Positions 1 to 10,290 of a DNA stretch of 64,000 nt are shown here, piece after piece. Source of the DNA: Phoronis australis (lineage: Eukaryota; Phoronida; Phoronidae); the NCBI GenBank assembly GCA_002633005.1, contig NMRA01000129.1, positions 28,133 to 92,132 on the forward strand, read 5' to 3'. Every line of letters starts with the position of its first letter. Within the stretch, counting starts at the first letter, position 1. The notes beneath the pieces were generated by a model. That model was given only the letters and a program-made list of their open reading frames with translations, did not search any database and had not been told where the DNA came from. Position numbers and translations under genes: made by a program.

Positions 1-87
1 GAATCACTACTGGTTCCAGGAATTGCACGCTGTGGGAACGTTCGGAGGCACGGGTGACAGTAGATAAAGTGCCTCCACTGGCCCCAG

Positions 88-363
88 TCACTTCAAAAAC
101 GCACTTCTCGGAGATAGCGACGGGGCACTGTCGGGAATCAACACAGACGGAATGGCATCCTTCTTCAGACGTTGTTTTGCAGGGACCTTCATCAGTTCAG
201 CGTACAAATCCCTTTCGTAATCGGACGGCAGAAAGTGCTTGCCACACACACGGTAATTCTCCACTGCTTTGTACGTTGCGTGGACGGGTAACGCTGCGTT
301 CTTCACACGAACGAGCCAAGTACGGCGAAGTGTGTCATCCATCGGAAAGCGATGCAAAAGTAC
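88..363 (-). pseudogene. THAP-domain fragment (C-terminal part of the domain)
   Basis: The reverse strand reads through a segment with the features of the second half of a THAP zinc-binding DNA-binding domain: a His-Arg-Phe-Pro motif, an invariant-type Trp ten residues later, the C-x2-H pair in VCGKHF, and an AIPSVL stretch matching the family's AVPTIF-type ending. The first cysteine pair (C-x2-4-C) is absent. A stop lies only two codons upstream of the Leu-His-Arg-Phe start, so the N-terminal part must come from another exon, or the copy is broken. An AG that could act as splice acceptor lies at the upstream edge. The frame closes at 88. THAP domains occur in animal transcription regulators and in P-element-like transposases, and three more THAP remnants lie in this window, so a transposon-derived or degenerate gene copy is likely. 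Confidence 0.55.
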
Positions 364-1041
364 TCATAAATCGCGCGCGAGCCGATAATTAGTACATCCT
401 GGTACGCAGCAACAGTGTGGTATGTTAACTGACTAGTAAATGAAAGCAAACGACGACGGAACTTAACACAACCGAGGTAGAACAATCATGACTGAGCCGG
501 CAGCTCTCACAGTCAGACTATATGAAAAGAAATTGGTGCGAAATGCTTGCCACCTAAAACGTCACTTCCGGAGTAGCGGACGAGTAATTAATAAAATTAC
601 GAAAAGCTGTAGTTAAGTGGAAAATATGTCTAGGATAACCAACCAACCTTATTTTAGCTCAAAATGACATGGAAAAAGGTTGCCTTCGCCTTTAAACAAC
701 ATTCTACAGTGCTAACTTTCGTTTAGCACTGTGATATAGTGTAGGTAGTCTTTTGACCTCGTTTGCTTCCTGAGGCCACGTGTGAAAATTGTTACTTTGT
801 CTTTGAGAGTATGTTGGGCTGGGATGGAAACTGAAAGCACTCTCCCTAATTGTTAAGTGTAACCATTCGAGGAAACGCAGTAGGAAATAAGCTAAATTGC
901 ATGCTCTTATCTGAAGTTTCAGTACGCACTCTGCTAGGTCAAACAATCGTTATTTTTATCACAACAGCGTACGGTTCGGTCTAGTTGGTTTTTGTTCCCG
1001 AAATTGTTACAACTGCAAAATAATTTCGTGGTTTTCAACTT
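364..1041. other. Intergenic; upstream region of otopetrin gene
   Basis: No coding region or known element is recognised. It would contain the 5' UTR and promoter of the otopetrin gene that starts at 1042. I see no convincing TATA box. Confidence 0.4.
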
Positions 1042-2886
1042 ATGATGACTCACGTTACAGCCACAAAAGGTAGGGATACCAGCGTGCTGTTGTTAATAAC
1101 TGCTAGTTGTGCAATCGCAGCACTGTTGGTCTGCAATCTACTCACGAAAGACAACAACATTGCGTTACCATCGGATGTAGTGTCGGTGACGTTGACTATT
1201 CTGCTACTCAGCGTCACCACCATGATGGTCGTCTTCTACTGCAAGCGTCATGACACGACGTTTGTTGTTTACATAACGGAAAACGACGGAAACTCGAATA
1301 CGCTACAGAAGATAAAAGAAATGTTTCCCGTGATTGGTCTCTATATATTTGGTACAGGAACCGTTATACTTGATGTGTTGTCTATTGCTTTTGAAATTGA
1401 ATGTGCTTCTTTCGTGGGCCGCAGCGGCAATGAATCCGGTTTGTTAAACTCCTGGGATGAAAATGCGGTGCTGTCGTGGAGATATTTCGTGTCTTCTCTG
1501 CTTTTTCACTTTTGTAAAGTAGTGTTTTTCGTAATTCAAATGGCATTCTTGCTTCAGTTTTCGTCAGCTATATTTTTACGCCCAGTGACTACTCGTCTCG
1601 TAACATCAATGTGTATGTGCGCGAACTGTGCAGTGTGGGTCGCCAGCTATTTTGAAGAAATGAAGGAGGTTAACAAAGGGTTTGATGATTTTGAAACCAA
1701 AAATGGCGCTTTATTTCGAGCTGGCAACTATACTCAGCGTGTCAGGCAACTTGACTACAGCAGTTGTTTAAACAAAAATACGACAATTGGCAAATCCGTT
1801 GAAAACGCCGCAAAATATCTTTATCCATTTAACATGGAATATTCACTGATCGCCATTGGAATTTTGTACCATTTGTGGGCAACCGCCAAAGCAGACGACG
1901 CACACCGGATACGTGCAGAATCTCCGCATGCAGTTGTTGAGGGTGCTAACAACGATCCTGAAGACGGAGGAGATCCGATTGCGGAATCGCCTGAAATCTG
2001 TGGTAACCGCGCGAATGATAACTCGATAGTTGAAATCACCCAGAATAACGATGGTGCAACTGGGATCAAAGAGGTAGGACTACCTGATGGTTTCCAAGAT
2101 CTTTCTGTTGACAATGCTAGTGTGAACACTAGTAACATACAAGGTGGGGGTTATGGCAGGAATTCGGAGACCAGCATGCTCTTAGGGATCGATACAACGC
2201 AACTACGACCAAACCGAACAGGCGTTCTCTTCAACCTCGGCTATGTGTACATTATTTTGAATTTCGTTGTTGAAATTCTTCTATACGATAAAGACATCTT
2301 CAGTACAATTTTTTACGTGCATTACGGGTTTCAGAGTTTGTTTTATCTGTTATTAATTTTGGTTTCTATTAAATGCTTTTCCATTATTCACAAATTGGAA
2401 GTAACGGAGCATGCGTATGACGAAAAGGACCTATTTCTGTTGTTTTCTGCTGGTGGAACTCTTATGTTTGGCACGCTAACTGCTGTAGCAGGTTGGAATA
2501 TGATTGCAGAAGGGTACAGTATTGAACATTTAAGTGACGAAATAACTGGCCCGGTAATATGGATTGTCACTTTTGACGCGATGACAAATGTCGTGCAAGT
2601 TATCGCCCAAAGTCGCCTTATCATCAGAATTATGCGCGTCAAACCTAGCGATGACATGTCAGACGGAGAGAAAGAGTTTCTGTTCAATGGTGGTATGTTT
2701 TTGTTAGTGTCTAACTTAGCATTGTGGGCATTAGATAGTTTTGTTGAGCTACAGTCTATCGACTCATTTCCCTTGCAGCACAATTACTATGGGACAAGCT
2801 GGAAGATCATAGTCTTACTCACATTTCCAGTTGCTTTCTTCTACCGCTTTCATAGCGTCGGTATACTTATCAATAACATCCATTGA
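1042..2886 (+). CDS. Otopetrin-like proton channel, single exon
   Basis: A 614-residue membrane protein of the otopetrin (OTOP) family, which forms proton-selective channels in the plasma membrane. Twelve hydrophobic segments can be read at about residues 14-34, 46-67, 95-116, 147-172, 183-203, 261-281, 393-415, 422-445, 464-487, 502-525, 547-567 and 587-610, matching the family's two six-helix halves. Family-typical stretches are PFNMEYSLIA in helix 6, FLLVSNLALWALDSF in helix 11, and PVAFFYRFHSVGIL near the C terminus. The two halves are joined by a hydrophilic, Asn/Asp/Glu-rich linker of about 110 residues (282-392), longer than I expect from vertebrate OTOPs. The ATG at 1042 is followed by a second ATG. 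The whole family length is encoded without an intron, whereas vertebrate OTOP genes are multi-exonic. The frame is fully open, so the gene looks functional. Confidence 0.9.
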   Translation: MMTHVTATKGRDTSVLLLITASCAIAALLVCNLLTKDNNIALPSDVVSVTLTILLLSVTTMMVVFYCKRHDTTFVVYITENDGNSNTLQKIKEMFPVIGLYIFGTGTVILDVLSIAFEIECASFVGRSGNESGLLNSWDENAVLSWRYFVSSLLFHFCKVVFFVIQMAFLLQFSSAIFLRPVTTRLVTSMCMCANCAVWVASYFEEMKEVNKGFDDFETKNGALFRAGNYTQRVRQLDYSSCLNKNTTIGKSVENAAKYLYPFNMEYSLIAIGILYHLWATAKADDAHRIRAESPHAVVEGANNDPEDGGDPIAESPEICGNRANDNSIVEITQNNDGATGIKEVGLPDGFQDLSVDNASVNTSNIQGGGYGRNSETSMLLGIDTTQLRPNRTGVLFNLGYVYIILNFVVEILLYDKDIFSTIFYVHYGFQSLFYLLLILVSIKCFSIIHKLEVTEHAYDEKDLFLLFSAGGTLMFGTLTAVAGWNMIAEGYSIEHLSDEITGPVIWIVTFDAMTNVVQVIAQSRLIIRIMRVKPSDDMSDGEKEFLFNGGMFLLVSNLALWALDSFVELQSIDSFPLQHNYYGTSWKIIVLLTFPVAFFYRFHSVGILINNIH

Positions 2887-3554
2887 TTATTAATAACCTG
2901 AGCATTGCTCCATTAATTGTTTACATTTGTATTTTAAATACTGAATTAAAAGTTTATGTTTCCACTCCGGCGACCAACAGTATATTATGTGCGCGACTAC
3001 TGATATACTTTATTTTGGAATCCGACACAATGTTTCAACTGAATAATCATAGTGTTTGCAACAGCACTGGTATTACTTGTAAAAATCGGACAAATTTGCG
3101 CATGCGCCACTTAAAATAAAATAACTCCTACCAACTAGACATAGTCTGAGCGGGGCGAGGAAATCGCGATAGGGAATAATACTAGAAGCCCAAATCCCTT
3201 GAACCAGGAAGAGATTACCATGAAAAGATAACCATGCTTTTCTCTTCCTGTTTAAACCAAAACGTAATTATCTGAAACAATGATAAATGATCTAACTCGG
3301 GTTAACTATGTTGTTTTTCCCGATCATATAGATGCGGAAACATTCGCAATTTTATTGTTTACTTTTTATTAAACGTGTTGCGTTACTGGCCTCGACAGTG
3401 CATTCTATGACATTCGGTCTATTAGTCCTTACCATGCTTAGAATTTCTATGAGTCAATTGACGTATTTTTTTTCTGCTACTCCTTTCATTGGTAATCAGT
3501 CACTACGTTGTATATCTTGTGTTTTCCACATTTCTGATTGATCGAAATTTCTAG
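2887..3554. other. 3' flank of otopetrin gene
   Basis: AT-rich sequence without a recognisable gene. An AATAAA-type signal lies near 3114 in an A-rich stretch and could end the otopetrin transcript. The short reading frames here show no family features. Confidence 0.35.
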
Positions 3555-3990
3555 ACGGAGCTCATTCCATTATGACAATAGTGAGTACGAGTGACCCAGG
3601 ATTACTGTGGCCTTTATCAGTGACTATTAAGTGTCTCTTTTGTGGATATTGACCACCATTTGGTTCAGTTGATAGTGGCTCACATACATGTATGTCTGCA
3701 TCATTTGTCGTCCAAGTGGGTCGAGTTCATACGGCCTCAAAGCCGACGAATGTTCGAATTCATTGTCTGTTTCTTCAACTACTTGAGTGTGATACCCAGC
3801 AGTACCCTCTCTCCTCTCTATTGGCACAAGAATTGTCCAGTTCTCACTTAAAATTGTCCCCATCTTCTAATTTGCTGTATTACACCATTGCAATTGATTG
3901 TCAAGTGACCAAACGTATTCCACCGGGAAACTTGGAAATAACTATTTGTCTTTCAAAATTGAAAAATGCGACTTTTTGGCATAAAAAGTG
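3555..3990 (-). repeat. Dispersed repeat R1, copy 1
   Basis: This segment matches, in inverted orientation, the segment at about 58880-59345. Shared stretches include the codons for GENW/SENWT, ERR, TQV and a PYELDP-like block that reads RPYELDPLGRQ here. Matching extends beyond the coding-like part into both flanks. The reverse-strand frame at 3627-3863 is probably a fossil of a repeat-encoded protein rather than a host gene. The family is not recognised. Confidence 0.6.
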
Positions 3991-5047
3991 CTTGTTTATT
4001 TAGATTTTACGGTATTTACATGTATTTCATATAACCCAACTGAAACTTCGGAAACTAAGAGAATGCAGTGTTGTACAAGAGATTGAATATTTGGTGATAT
4101 CATAATTAGTTTCAATGTGGATGACTGTGACATTTCATGGCAACGGAGAAAAGTGTATGCTCAAGCTTACTCTCTAGCTAAAAATATCATATGTGTAGTC
4201 TCCCTGTCAAATTCAGTTTCTTTTCTCTGTCCAGTCTGTGCTCCAATAAATACCGCCCACGTGTTGGTGGAATTTGAAAAAGTTTAACTTCTCATACCTT
4301 TATGTGTTCAAGAATTTCATAGATTTTTCTACATTTTAAAATATCAGTACTTTATGTCTTGTGATACTGAGCGTTTTACGTCGACTCTACGGAAACCTAT
4401 TTACCGATTTTGATGTAATCTGCGTGGCATTTCTAATGTTATTGTCTGTGGTATGATTACATCCGATATTAAGTTTTCTTCTACAATCCGTACATTGGAA
4501 TAAGTAACTGTGTATTGGTAACACGTACATGTAGTCGTATTAAAGTTTATATTTTAAAATCATAGCTGTACTATTAATTAACTTTTGTTAAATCTATCAT
4601 CATGTTTTGTTTTAAGCATTAGCTTAATGGTAATTTTTATGCTCTACTGTTACACGCATTCGAAGTACTTCAGCAATAAAGTTTTGTCACACCCAAATGT
4701 TTCTATCGAGTACCAAACAAGCAGTCGCCCGGGTACATGTTGCCATGTAGCATACATGTACATGTGGTTGACTTGATGTTGTCGGTTCAAGACGAGATGA
4801 TTGCCGTCGAAATCTTAAAAAATGGTTTGATTACTAAACAACAGTCAGGCGAAAAATATTCCACTGGATGACAAAGTAACCGATAACACGTTTGAGAACA
4901 TTCATCAAAAAGATTCACCGAACAGGCATTTCATTGCTGAATACACATGGAGTTCCATCGTGCTGCTAAAACGTAACAACATTTACAAATGCTCTATTTA
5001 TTTCCCAAACGGCAACTTCAGTGACATCGGCAGCGGCAGAGGCTCAC
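3991..5047. other. Intergenic, no gene seen
   Basis: AT-rich DNA with only short non-coding-looking frames. Several TACATGTA-type palindromes occur, for example near 4735-4765; this motif recurs throughout the window as a genome-wide simple sequence. Confidence 0.4.
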
Positions 5048-5215
5048 GAGGCTTGGCCGCGCTACCTAGCTCCGGCAGCTTGGCCCATCCCACCCGCGTC
5101 GCCCGCGCGCCTTTGCCACGCTGCCTAGCTCCGGCGGCTTGACCCATACTTCCCGCGTGCCCCGCAGGCCTCGGCCGCGTTGCCTTCCGGCGGCTTGGCC
5201 CGTCCCGCCCTGAAT
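5048..5215. repeat. GC-rich tandem repeat, about 60-bp unit, three copies
   Basis: Three diverged units can be aligned, each containing a CTAGCTCCGGC or CTTCCGGC block followed by GGCTTGGCCC or GGCTTGACCC and CCCGCGT or CCCGCCC. GC content is far above the AT-rich flanks. The reading frames across it on both strands are a by-product of the GC-rich repeat. Confidence 0.6.
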
Positions 5216-5576
5216 AATGTCCACGTATACATAAGTACACTGTGACCTGCGAGAAACATGGAAATTAGTGATAGTCTCCCTAATAGTGTAACTATTTTGG
5301 ACCCCCTAACTACTTGACAACACAATTAGCAACAGTATCTTTTTCAAAATACACGTGAAACATTTCACAAATTAGTTTTTATCACATAGAGTCGTAACAA
5401 GAATAGTTTTCTTGCAATGCTAAAGCGACTGTAATCTGACATCCCAGGAAATCAATACTTACTGGGATCATGGATGTTGCTTCCAAGTCAGCAAAATGGG
5501 AAAAGAAAGTGTGTTGACGTTCTTAAGTTAACAGCAATCCAATGAGTGATCACCAACAATAGTGATGGTGAACGAT

Positions 5577-5726
5577 CATGGGCGGCGCACCATAGGGGGG
5601 CTGGGGGGGGGCTATAGCCCCCACTTTTTTCAGTGCTACGCCGCACATGGTCTATAGGCGATGCACCACAGGGGGTTGAGGGGGCTTTAGCCCTCCCCCA
5701 CTTTTTTTAATGCTGCACCGCCCATG
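5577..5726. mobile_element. MITE family B, head-to-tail dimer
   Basis: Two consecutive copies, at 5577-5649 and about 5652-5726. Each begins with a form of CATGGGCGGCGCACCA, has a G-run, then GCTATAGCCCCCACTTTTTT or a close variant, and ends with a form of GCACCGCCCATG. The ends are inverted repeats. Other copies lie at 37913-38164 (interrupted) and 40768-40840. There is no coding capacity, so it is a non-autonomous element. Confidence 0.6.
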
Positions 5727-5950
5727 TCAATTCCAAAGGTCTTTCATGAACACTCCTAATGTCAAAAAACTGACTAGAACCGTAGTGATGGCATGGCAAA
5801 TTATACACCAACATTCTTACTACACTTTAAGCAATAGCTCCTGAGCACTGTATGGTGTGAAACGATCTAAATTCAAATAAAGGGGATTATATATCTTTTC
5901 TACTTCCATTTTTAAAGCCAAGCTTTACCAAAATTGTACACATTTGTACG

Positions 5951-7366
5951 CCTAATTCACGCAGACAAGAAGCCGCGTTCCAAAACGAGGTTCGCGATTG
6001 CTCCGTTAAATGGATATTCGGCATACATGTAGTTGTGGTCGCGCGTTGCTCGAACGGCGATAGAAAAATTACGGATATTCAACTGTCTTTTTTACAATCC
6101 TTAAACACGTTGAGATTCAGAAGAGTTAGGTCGTTGCCATAAGCCGCGACGAAGGAAACTATTTCCGGGTAAAATTGATAAGTTTTTTTGAAAGTTTGAT
6201 CACATTTTGTCGCACCTCGGTGGTCGAGCATCATACAGTAGCAACGACTGGTGAATCTTCGGCCAGCCAGGCTGTATTTTCATGACTACGGGTTGAAACA
6301 TGATGCATTTCTTTTCTAAAAGGACAGGGTCCTCAATCCCTCGATTTTGGGGCCGAATATCGGCCCTATTCCCCTCTTAAAGTATTGAAAAATCACGCGA
6401 AATTCCCCCAGGAGGCCTAAAATTTCCCCTAAAGTGATTGAAAATTTCCCCTCGAAGTTCAACTCACCTATAACCACACAGGTGACAATTTGAAAGAGCA
6501 TAAAATGCTACTTGAGACAGAGCCTATGAGAGCTTGCAACAGGGCGGGGTGATCGGGAAAGAGAATTTCCCAATTACTCGGTGAAGAAAAAATCCCCTCA
6601 CAGACGGCACATGCACTTTTCCCCTCGGATGAACGAGGCCCCTGCTGAAGAAACACGATAACTACGCTTGCTCTGTCCAGTTAACTGAAATTGAGCTCTA
6701 ATGCGAAATGAGTTTTTCTGGTTATGCTTTGGACGAACGAACTAGGTGTTTTAATTTTAAAATTCACCTTGGTCCAAATTGGTATTTGAAACCCAACACA
6801 AGAAATAAATGTAAGAATTATTAAAACCAATAAAGCAGAATTGATGGTCAAGTAGTTTTTAGTTTCAATTACCAGCCTGTTTTTCAGTAAAAATACATTT
6901 AATAACATCAATCCCTCTTGCAGATCAATGACAAATCAACTGTTAGTCCCGGTAGTCCCTACCTCCGTACCAGGACCTAAGCTATGCTTGATGTTAATAT
7001 TCTTGATCAACAAATTAAACCACTGAGATTTTTAACTTCACATGACAGCAAAATGCGATGAGGCATTACTGTCAAATATATCTGCAACTCGTCAAAAATA
7101 CGATCAGACGACCTGGTTCGTGTAGAAAGCATTTTTATCAAAAATATTTACAAGAAGAAACGTAACCCTGCATCCTGCATGTACATGTACTTAATCCGTA
7201 AGACGATCACCGCAATTTGGTCACATTTACTTTTCATGTTTCGAACATAGTTTTCCGGTTGGACTTGAAAGACCAGCCATTTAACTCACTCAAAGTCAAC
7301 TTCTGCTTTTTTATCGCAGTGAGCCTCGCTTTTGATTTTTTTAAATATCCGCCGCGTGAATTAGAT
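5951..7366. mobile_element. TIR-bounded repeat unit A of a tandem pair
   Basis: This unit aligns over its whole length with 7391-9430. Its ends are inverted repeats: CCTAATTCACGC at the left and GCGTGAATTAGAT at the right. Shared internal landmarks are TTCCAAAACGAGG, ATCTTCGGCCAGCCAGGCTGT, CTCAATCCCTCGA, GGAC.AACCTAGTT-like blocks and AGCCTCGCTTT near the right end. It lacks the two MITE insertions present in the second unit, so it records the pre-insertion sites (at 6502-6506 and about 6669-6673). No open reading frame of note is present, so it looks like a non-autonomous DNA transposon or a segmental duplicate of one. Confidence 0.65.
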
Positions 7367-7927
7367 GTATGAATTCGAGGCTGGAGTATAGACCCTATTC
7401 ACACCGACAGGAGGCGCGTTCCAAAACGAGGCTCGTTACGATAGCTCTGGTGGCTTATCCGCGTAGTTGTACTCCGCGGTGCTCGACAGCTAGAAAACTG
7501 AAAATACGGACACTCTGTTTTACAATCCCTAAGGAAGTTGGGATTCGGAAGCGTTGGGTCCATGCGCTGCGACGAAGGCAAATATGTCCGTGTAAAATTT
7601 ATAACTGTTTTCGAATCATAATTTGTCGCATCTCGGACTGGATGCCGCCATAGCATCGAGGACCGGAGAATCTTCGGCCAGCCAGGCTGTGTTTTCATGA
7701 CTATGGGTTAAAGCGCGATGCATTTTTCTTTACAAAAAGGACAGGACCCTCAATCCCTCGAATTTGGGGCCAAATATCGGCCCTATTCCCCTCTCAAAAA
7801 TATTGAAAAATCACGCAAATTTGGTCCCGGCCACGAGGCCTAAAAATCCCCTATGCGATTGAAATTTCTCTCCAACGGTTCAAATTACCTGTGACCACAG
7901 AGGTGACAATTTGAAAAAGTACAAAAT

Positions 7928-8249
7928 CATAGGCGGATTTAGGGGGGGCAGGGGTCCCGCCCCCCTCCTTGACTGCCACAAGCAAAATAAACCAGCAAAA
8001 CGTGAAGCGGGAGGAAACTTGTACTGAGTTCGAGCTAGGACTGGTAGCGGACGAGGGGGAAAACACGTACGTTCCGTTTTATTTTTTTTAGTCCAACGAC
8101 AGATTTCCTGAGTAGAAGGTATACATCCTCGGCGCCCGCAACTTCCGGACCGCCTACGTGCATACAGTACAATCGGGCTTAATTTGCCCGCTTCTCCGAG
8201 GATGTCCCCCCCAGTCACTAGGCCTAGTGCTATCCTAGATCAGCCACTG
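7928..8249. mobile_element. Family C transposon copy with 5-bp target duplication AAAAT
   Basis: Starts CATAGGCGGATTTAGG and ends with CCTAGATCAGCCACTG, giving inverted ends related to CAGTGGCGGATCTAGG. It is flanked by AAAAT at 7923-7927 and 8250-8254. Unit A of the tandem repeat has a single AAAAT at the matching place (6502-6506), which confirms an insertion with a 5-bp duplication. It resembles the copies at 15496 and 54077. No transposase is encoded. The TIR start CAGTG and short TSD are compatible with a hAT-like origin (inference). Confidence 0.75.
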
Positions 8250-8450
8250 AAAATGGTACTTGAGAGAGAGCTATGAGAGCTTAATTGCAAAAGGGCGGGG
8301 TGCTATTGATGGTGATCGGGAGGTCAGTAGAGTTTTCACTGACCCGTCACTCGGCGAAAGGTGGCCCCTCTCAGAAGGCCGCACACACATGAGTCACCTT
8401 TCCCCTCTATGAACGAGGCCTCTGAAGAAACATGATAACTATTCTTGTTC

Positions 8451-8616
8451 CACGGGGGATCCAGGACTTTGAGTTGGGCGGGGGGGAAGAGTATTAGCCA
8501 GGATTTTGCCAGTCAGAAATTCGCGCTCCTGAACTGCCAAATGCCGGCATTTGGGAGAATTTTAGGGGGGGAGGGCTGGGGCATAGCCCCTTGGCTCCCC
8601 TCTAAATCCGCCACTG
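8451..8616. mobile_element. Family A MITE with 5-bp target duplication TGTTC
   Basis: Left end CACGGGGGATCCAGG, right end TCTAAATCCGCCACTG. The interior shares GCCAGGATTTTGCC, CTGCCAAATG and GGGAGAATTTTAGGGGG with the copies at 13278-13466 and 37957-38116. Flanking TGTTC occurs at 8446-8450 and 8617-8621, and the matching empty site in unit A reads TGCTC once (6669-6673). Too short to code for protein. Confidence 0.75.
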
Positions 8617-9430
8617 TGTTCTGTCCAGTTAACTGAAATTGAGCTCTAATACGAGGTTATGTTTTGGACGAAAGAATTAGGTGTTTTAATTTTAAAATTC
8701 AACTTGGTCGAGATTGATATTTGAAAAATATAACACATGAAATAGACAAAATTATTAAAACCAAGAAAGCAGAATTGATAGTCATATAATTTTTATTTTC
8801 AATAGCGAGCCTAGTTTTTTATCATAATCAAAATATATATTTAATAATATCAAGTATTATTTCAGATCAATGACAAATCAACTGTAAGGCCTGGCCGGTA
8901 GTGCCTACCTCACCAGGACTTAGGCTATGCTTGAAGCTAATAGGCCTACTCTTGATCAACAAATTAAACCAGATGAGACTTGCACATGACAGCAAAATGC
9001 TATGAGCCACCACTGTCGAATATACATGTATCTTCAATTCGTCAACAATACGACCAGATGACCCGGTTCGTGTAGAAAACATTTTTATCAAGAATTTATT
9101 AGAAGAAACGTAACCCTGCATTCAGCATGATACCTAATCCGTAACACTACGATCACTGCAATTTTTGTCATGTTTACTTTTTATGATTCGAACCTAGTTT
9201 TCCGAAAAAAAACTAAATCCTTTCGTCAGACAACTCTTTGGTGCATTGACTTGTTCTTTAACTGTATTTTTCTACGTCTCTGTGGTTAATTATTGACACA
9301 TTTTTTAAGATTTAATATTCAGGTTGGACTCCAAAGACTGGCCATTTAACTCACGCAATGTAACTTTCCGCTTTGTTTATCGTAGTGAGCCTCGCTTTGG
9401 ATTTTAATGTCCGCCGCGTGAATAGAGTCT

Positions 9431-9892
9431 ATGACTTCGAAACGCTTGCACGAAAAATTCCGCAGCTATACGTGAGCAGTGTTCGGACTTAGCAAATATG
9501 TAAATGTTCTGGCCTGTCGGGCAAGTTTGTCTGAAAATTTACTGGCCCGGCTGCCAAGTTGCTGAACCTACTTTTAGCAGCCTACCTACGTTTTCTCAAT
9601 ATTTTCCTGTACACTAAATGCGCGTGTGCTTGAGAACCCTATTTGTTTTGCCATTAACTCTAGAAGAGGAGCTATTGGAAACTGAGATGTATATGTAAAC
9701 ACCGCGTGAGCTGTAATTACGAAATAAAAACCCGGAACTGGATTCAACCAATATATTTTTGCAAAACACGTACGTTTCATCAGTACACAGACCTCTAGGC
9801 TAGAGTTCAATAAACAAAGAGAATAGGACGATCGCGGACTATTGCTCACACGGTTCAAAGTCGTTAGCGAACAAAGGGTACATGTAGCTCCC
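9431..9892. other. Intergenic, no gene seen
   Basis: Mostly AT-rich sequence between the tandem units and repeat R2. A long reverse frame at 9586-9912 runs through it but has no recognisable family features and overlaps R2 only at its edge, so I do not call it. Confidence 0.35.
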
Positions 9893-10290
9893 AACTGAAT
9901 CGCTTGTTCCACACCGACATTCCACGCTCTCGTGCAGAGCTCAAACCGATACTATTTCTGTGCAACTTTCACGCATTTAAGAAATTTGAACACAGAGAAG
10001 TTCTCGGTAAAGTTGCTGTTACTATAGCCTCCAAAAACGCACATTTTCATGACTGAAAAGAGCGGCTCTCCCGTGGACTTTCATCACAACTCCTCAGTAT
10101 AACACACTGGTAAAAACAACAACGGCGGAGACGGTCCCATTACGTACAACCACGATAACAGAAAAATATTTTTTTAATTTTTGTTTTGTTTTGTTTTGTT
10201 TCTTAGCAGCAGGTATACTAATGGCTATTAAATCTTAAGAGATTTAATAATAAAATTCTTTTTGAGACACAGGGTCATGGTGGGAACATG
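9893..10290 (-). pseudogene. Repeat R2 copy 1 with THAP remnant
   Basis: Aligns with 59563-59960 over about 400 bp, up to the shared ending TTTTTGAGACACAGGGT.ATGGTGGGAAC. On the reverse strand from 10050 it encodes a degenerate start of a THAP domain: M-K-M-C, then NSNFTENFSVFKF and VAQK, followed by a stop. The second THAP cysteine is lost here (a Tyr-Ser replaces the Asn-Cys seen in the other copy) and the C-terminal half is missing. A run of TTTTG units lies at about 10179-10200. Confidence 0.55.

Larger units (their letters stand above)
7391..9430. mobile_element. TIR-bounded repeat unit B of a tandem pair
   Basis: Second copy of the unit at 5951-7366, in the same orientation and only about 25 bp away. 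Its ends read CCCTATTCAC and GTGAATAGAGT, again inverted repeats. It is longer because it carries a family C element (7928-8249), a family A element (8451-8616) and an extra segment of about 130 bp (about 9204-9333) that unit A lacks. The insertions post-date the duplication. Confidence 0.65.

Noticed and set aside
54..392. Forward 112-codon frame
   Set aside because: Antisense of the THAP fragment, which has real family motifs; starts at GTG.
4998..5240. Reverse Arg/Gly/Pro-rich frame
   Set aside because: Created by the GC-rich tandem repeat; no stops for compositional reasons.
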